Below, piece by piece: positions 5,539-7,672 of a stretch of 7,672 nt of DNA. How positions within the stretch are numbered: position 1 is the stretch's first letter; every line of letters starts with the position of its first letter. This DNA is from CAYTOF01 sp964439435. GTDB taxonomy: Bacteria; Bacillota; Clostridia; Oscillospirales; QAMX01. The stretch is from assembly GCA_964439435.1 (NCBI GenBank), contig CAYTOF010000082.1, positions 1-7,672 on the forward strand. Direction: 5' to 3'. A model generated the notes under the pieces. It was not told the origin of the DNA and did no database searches. It was given only the letters and a program-made list of their open reading frames with translations. The position numbers were made by a program, and so were the translations under genes.

Positions 5539-7227
5539 TCACCTCCAAAGTTCAATGCCGATGGCAAGGGTGTTCTCTTCTCGGTCTGTCTTTATCCGCG
5601 CCTCTCGTTTTTCCAGCTCTGTAAAGGCCTCCCGTGCAAATGCACTGCCTTGGGGCAGGTTTTCGCCGTCCATCTGCAGCTTTAGCCGCACAGCTTTGTC
5701 TTTGGCATAAAAGTTGACATAAAGCGCCCCGAGGGTGGGCAGCGCCGCCTCCACAATCTCCTCAAAGGCATCATATAGGAGCATTGCGTCATCCGCTGCT
5801 ATCTCCCCGCTCACCCTCGCTCTCAGAGAGGCCAAAACCCCTCCCTGGGTCAGAGCCTCCACGGACTCCATCAGGCTGTATTCCAGCTCCCTGATGGAAA
5901 ATATATCCCGCTCTTCTTTCAATATGAGGAGATTTGCCAGGCGTTTGACATAGGTGCCAAGGACGCAGATTTTGACAAGCTGTTGGCGTCCGCAAGGGGC
6001 AATGTCCCCCTCCTGTGAGAGAATGTTTTCCAATGCCCGCAGCTTTGGCTCTGTTTTCTGCGTGATTTTGTTGTTCAGCCTGAGCTTTTCCTCTAACTTT
6101 ATCTCTCTCTCCTTCAACTCAAGCTCCGCTTGAAGCAGGCTGTTTTCCTTTGCAAGCTCCTTGTTTATCTCATCAAGGCTTGAAATAAGCCCTCTTATCT
6201 CCGAAATATCCTCAAGCCATGTGATTTTGCCCCCGTGTATGGGCAGCGTGGAGGTGCGCATGTCTCGGTTGGAGGGGGCGGTCGCCAAGGCCACTTCATA
6301 GCACACATTGCCTTCGTTGTCTGTGATTTTTGCCTTTATGTTCGATTGGTGAAAGAGCTCTTCGTAATGTGTGTTTGAGCGGATCAAGCCGCTGTGGATG
6401 AGGCTTTCAAAGATACCCATGGTGAAAAGGCAGAATATGGCTGTCATATCCCCTGCGATAACCCTCAAAAAGGGCACTCCCAACACATACAAAATGCCGT
6501 ATATCAGGCCGCCAAGATAGGGCACAAAGGGCAGATAGAGTATCTTTCTGCTTCGCGGCACCCTGCTTTTTGAGATTATCGCCACAATGGAGACAAAAAT
6601 CGGCAGTATCATCCATGTCAAAACAAACCAGTACAGCACGCCGTATTGGTAGTTTGCACTTGTCCGGTCCATCCCCTGCGGAAATTTGAACACAAGCAGG
6701 TGGAGATCATTTGTCAGCACCATAATCATCAAAAATATTGTGGGCAGGGAGATGAGAGGCAGCCATCTTGGCAGGTTGTAGTCCTCAAGCTTGCCAAGGG
6801 AAAGGGCGACAAAAATATTTGCCAGCGGTATCAGCAGCATGGGGATGTAGTAGGCATACCAAAGCCATCTGTCCACCGCCAGGTTGTCGGTGATGTCAAG
6901 ATACCTCATTGTCCGCAGCAAAAACCAGAGCAACATCAAACCGACAATGGAAAGCAGCAGCTGCAAGACCTGTTTTTGTATGATGCGCCGTCGCAGGGAC
7001 ACACCCCATGCGATGAAGAGCCCAAAATAAATAGTGGCCGAGAGCAGCGTCTTGTTCAAAAGCTTAAACACAGGATACCTGTCGGCTATGGGAGATCTTA
7101 TAAACATGGTAAAGGCAATCAAAAGCACGGCAATTGAGGTTTTTATAATTGATTTTCTATCTATATGTATCATCAAAGAGCTCTTTTCTTGTTGGGGAGT
7201 CAAGGGTTCATCGCCATCGCATTTCAA
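5539..7227 (-). CDS. Multi-pass membrane sensor with PAS-like and degenerate histidine-kinase-like C-terminus
   Basis: This 562-aa protein is the first gene of the signalling operon. The N-terminal half holds seven or eight hydrophobic segments (about 31-43, 61-77, 84-104, 122-144, 154-172, 196-219, 230-251, 255-278), resembling the 7TM region found at the N-terminus of some Bacillota histidine kinases. A PAS-like stretch follows at about 285-340 (ITDNEGNVCYE), then a charged coiled coil at about 347-390. The last 170 residues have the rhythm of a kinase core: GTYVKRLANLLIL may be the remnant of the dimerisation helix, and EEIVEAALPTL sits where an N-box would be. However, the N-box Asn is missing and no GxGL glycine box is present. 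It is therefore probably not a kinase but a signal receptor acting with the downstream kinase. The TTG start at 7227 has GGGAG 7 nt upstream and lies just below a good promoter; the in-frame ATG at 7173 (residue 19) is the main alternative. Confidence 0.88.
   Translation of the reverse strand: MKCDGDEPLTPQQEKSSLMIHIDRKSIIKTSIAVLLIAFTMFIRSPIADRYPVFKLLNKTLLSATIYFGLFIAWGVSLRRRIIQKQVLQLLLSIVGLMLLWFLLRTMRYLDITDNLAVDRWLWYAYYIPMLLIPLANIFVALSLGKLEDYNLPRWLPLISLPTIFLMIMVLTNDLHLLVFKFPQGMDRTSANYQYGVLYWFVLTWMILPIFVSIVAIISKSRVPRSRKILYLPFVPYLGGLIYGILYVLGVPFLRVIAGDMTAIFCLFTMGIFESLIHSGLIRSNTHYEELFHQSNIKAKITDNEGNVCYEVALATAPSNRDMRTSTLPIHGGKITWLEDISEIRGLISSLDEINKELAKENSLLQAELELKEREIKLEEKLRLNNKITQKTEPKLRALENILSQEGDIAPCGRQQLVKICVLGTYVKRLANLLILKEERDIFSIRELEYSLMESVEALTQGGVLASLRARVSGEIAADDAMLLYDAFEEIVEAALPTLGALYVNFYAKDKAVRLKLQMDGENLPQGSAFAREAFTELEKREARIKTDREENTLAIGIELWR
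5542..5546 (-). promoter_or_regulatory. Ribosome-binding site deciding the kinase start
   Basis: GGAGG lies 8 nt upstream of the ATG at 5533, inside the last codons of the preceding sensor gene. A TTG codon at 5548 in the same frame overlaps this site, so it is unlikely to be the real start. Confidence 0.8.
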
Positions 7228-7234
7228 ACCTTTT

Positions 7235-7239
7235 CTCCC
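7235..7239 (-). promoter_or_regulatory. Ribosome-binding site supporting the TTG start of the membrane sensor
   Basis: GGGAG is 7 nt upstream of the TTG at 7227. The in-frame ATG at 7173 has only a weak purine stretch in front of it. The site falls in a short leader of about 20 nt downstream of the predicted transcription start. Confidence 0.6.
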
Positions 7240-7254
7240 TTTGTCTATCGGTCA

Positions 7255-7283
7255 ATTATACTACAATCAGTGGTTAATCGCAA
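7255..7283 (-). promoter_or_regulatory. Sigma-A type promoter of the signalling operon
   Basis: On the minus strand, -35 TTGCGA (7278-7283) and a perfect -10 TATAAT (7255-7260) are separated by exactly 17 bp. Transcription would begin near 7248, about 20 nt upstream of the first gene's start codon. No other equally good promoter was found upstream or between the three signalling genes. Confidence 0.82.
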
Positions 7284-7453
7284 CTTATGCAAGTGTATTG
7301 ACAACCTGTGACATATTCCAAGTTTCATGGTGTCATCGAGTGTGTTTTTTTATATAGTTTATCTCTTTTTCTTATATCACTATAATAGCGCAGATTTGTC
7401 TTGCAAATAAATTCGTTGTTTGTGTAAAACCCTTTGATTCCCCTCCACCAATA
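7284..7453. other. AT-rich intergenic region upstream of the signalling operon
   Basis: No gene is supported here. The segment next to the promoter contains TGACA at 7299-7303 and 7309-7313 and the inverted TGTCA at 7331-7335, a possible but weak operator arrangement. A TATAAT on the plus strand at 7381-7386 has no convincing -35. The sequence is very T-rich from 7345 to 7375. The 10-mer attcccctcc at 7437-7446 also begins the repeat at 7471. Confidence 0.5.
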
Positions 7454-7560
7454 AGGATATGCGCCCCTTAATTCCCCTCCCTCGGAGGGGTGGCACGGCT
7501 TGCCGTGACGGGGTGGTTTCGCGCGAAGCGCGCGGCGCGGAACGCGCCGAGGATATGCGC
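7454..7560. mobile_element. Possible small non-autonomous insertion bounded by 11-bp direct repeats
   Basis: The exact 11-mer aggatatgcgc is present at 7454-7464 and again at 7550-7560. The 85 bp between the copies are the right-hand hairpin repeat with its short lead-in. This is the layout of a target-site duplication around a MITE-like element. No transposase is present, and the 11-mer could instead belong to the repeat family itself, so the mobile reading is tentative. Confidence 0.4.
7470..7549 (+). repeat. Hairpin-rich intergenic repeat, right copy
   Basis: The core (7470-7519) has the same ends as the left copy, with a different interior: cccctcc-ctc-ggagggg (7474-7490) and cacgg-cttg-ccgtg. 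Two GC-rich hairpins with GAA loops follow at 7520-7532 and 7533-7549; the second has a perfect 7-bp stem. Eleven-bp direct repeats lie around the unit, at 7454-7464 and 7550-7560. A short open frame running through it (7459-7644, plus) is a by-product of the repeat. Confidence 0.72.
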
Positions 7561-7672
7561 ATTAGCTACTATAAATATAATTGTATGGACTATTTCGTAC
7601 AAGATCCCATCTTCGTCTCTTTATGGTATCTGTTAATAATATAAAAAAACCGCTCAGCCTTAGGTACGCGCA

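Noticed and set aside
4886..5710. 274-codon plus-strand open frame across the kinase and sensor junction
   Set aside because: It is the shadow of two convincing minus-strand signalling genes and has no recognisable domain.
7459..7644. 61-codon open frame on the plus strand
   Set aside because: Its N-terminal half is translated repeat sequence (hairpins). No ribosome-binding site or domain is visible.

Overview
The window looks like the chromosome of a Bacillota (Firmicutes) bacterium, probably an anaerobic Clostridia member. The evidence is the strong AGGAG/GGAGG ribosome-binding sites, two TTG starts, a sigma-A type promoter, Rho-independent terminators, a clostridial style of PAS kinase and NarL/LuxR regulator, and a secreted protein built from Listeria-Bacteroides repeats and a putative Ig domain. 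The species cannot be named from sequence alone. All four supported genes lie on the minus strand.

Right half (about 7283 down to 3549): a compact three-gene signalling operon. A TTGCGA-17-TATAAT promoter (7255-7283) precedes a multi-pass membrane sensor (562 aa), whose C-terminal part looks like a histidine-kinase core that has lost its ATP-binding signature. Next come a PAS-containing histidine kinase (419 aa) with an intact ATP-binding domain and a NarL/LuxR-type response regulator (207 aa). The gaps between genes are only 5 and 4 nt, and a hairpin plus U-run terminator (3549-3576) ends the unit. The likely logic is that the membrane pseudokinase senses a signal, possibly pairing with the active kinase, which phosphorylates the regulator at Asp54.

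Left half (3412 down to 332): a 1026-aa secreted, surface-anchored protein. Its N-terminal third is an extraordinary cysteine array: about 105 Cys in roughly 407 residues, almost all in CxxC pairs, including nine consecutive perfect CxxCxxx heptads. Next come Cys/His repeats of the HxCxCG type, two InlB-like B-repeats flanking a putative Ig domain, a further beta domain, and a C-terminal membrane anchor with a sorting-signal layout but a non-canonical motif (PPPMGS). It has its own leader and terminator. Whether the adjacent two-component system controls it is inference.

Edges: both ends carry a short GC-rich hairpin repeat of one family, in opposite orientations, with conserved ends and different interiors. 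The right copy sits exactly between 11-bp direct repeats. The outermost sequences (1-76 and 7561-7672) hold no gene that I can support.

The most interesting element is the Cys-array surface protein; second is the degenerate-sensor/kinase/regulator cassette.
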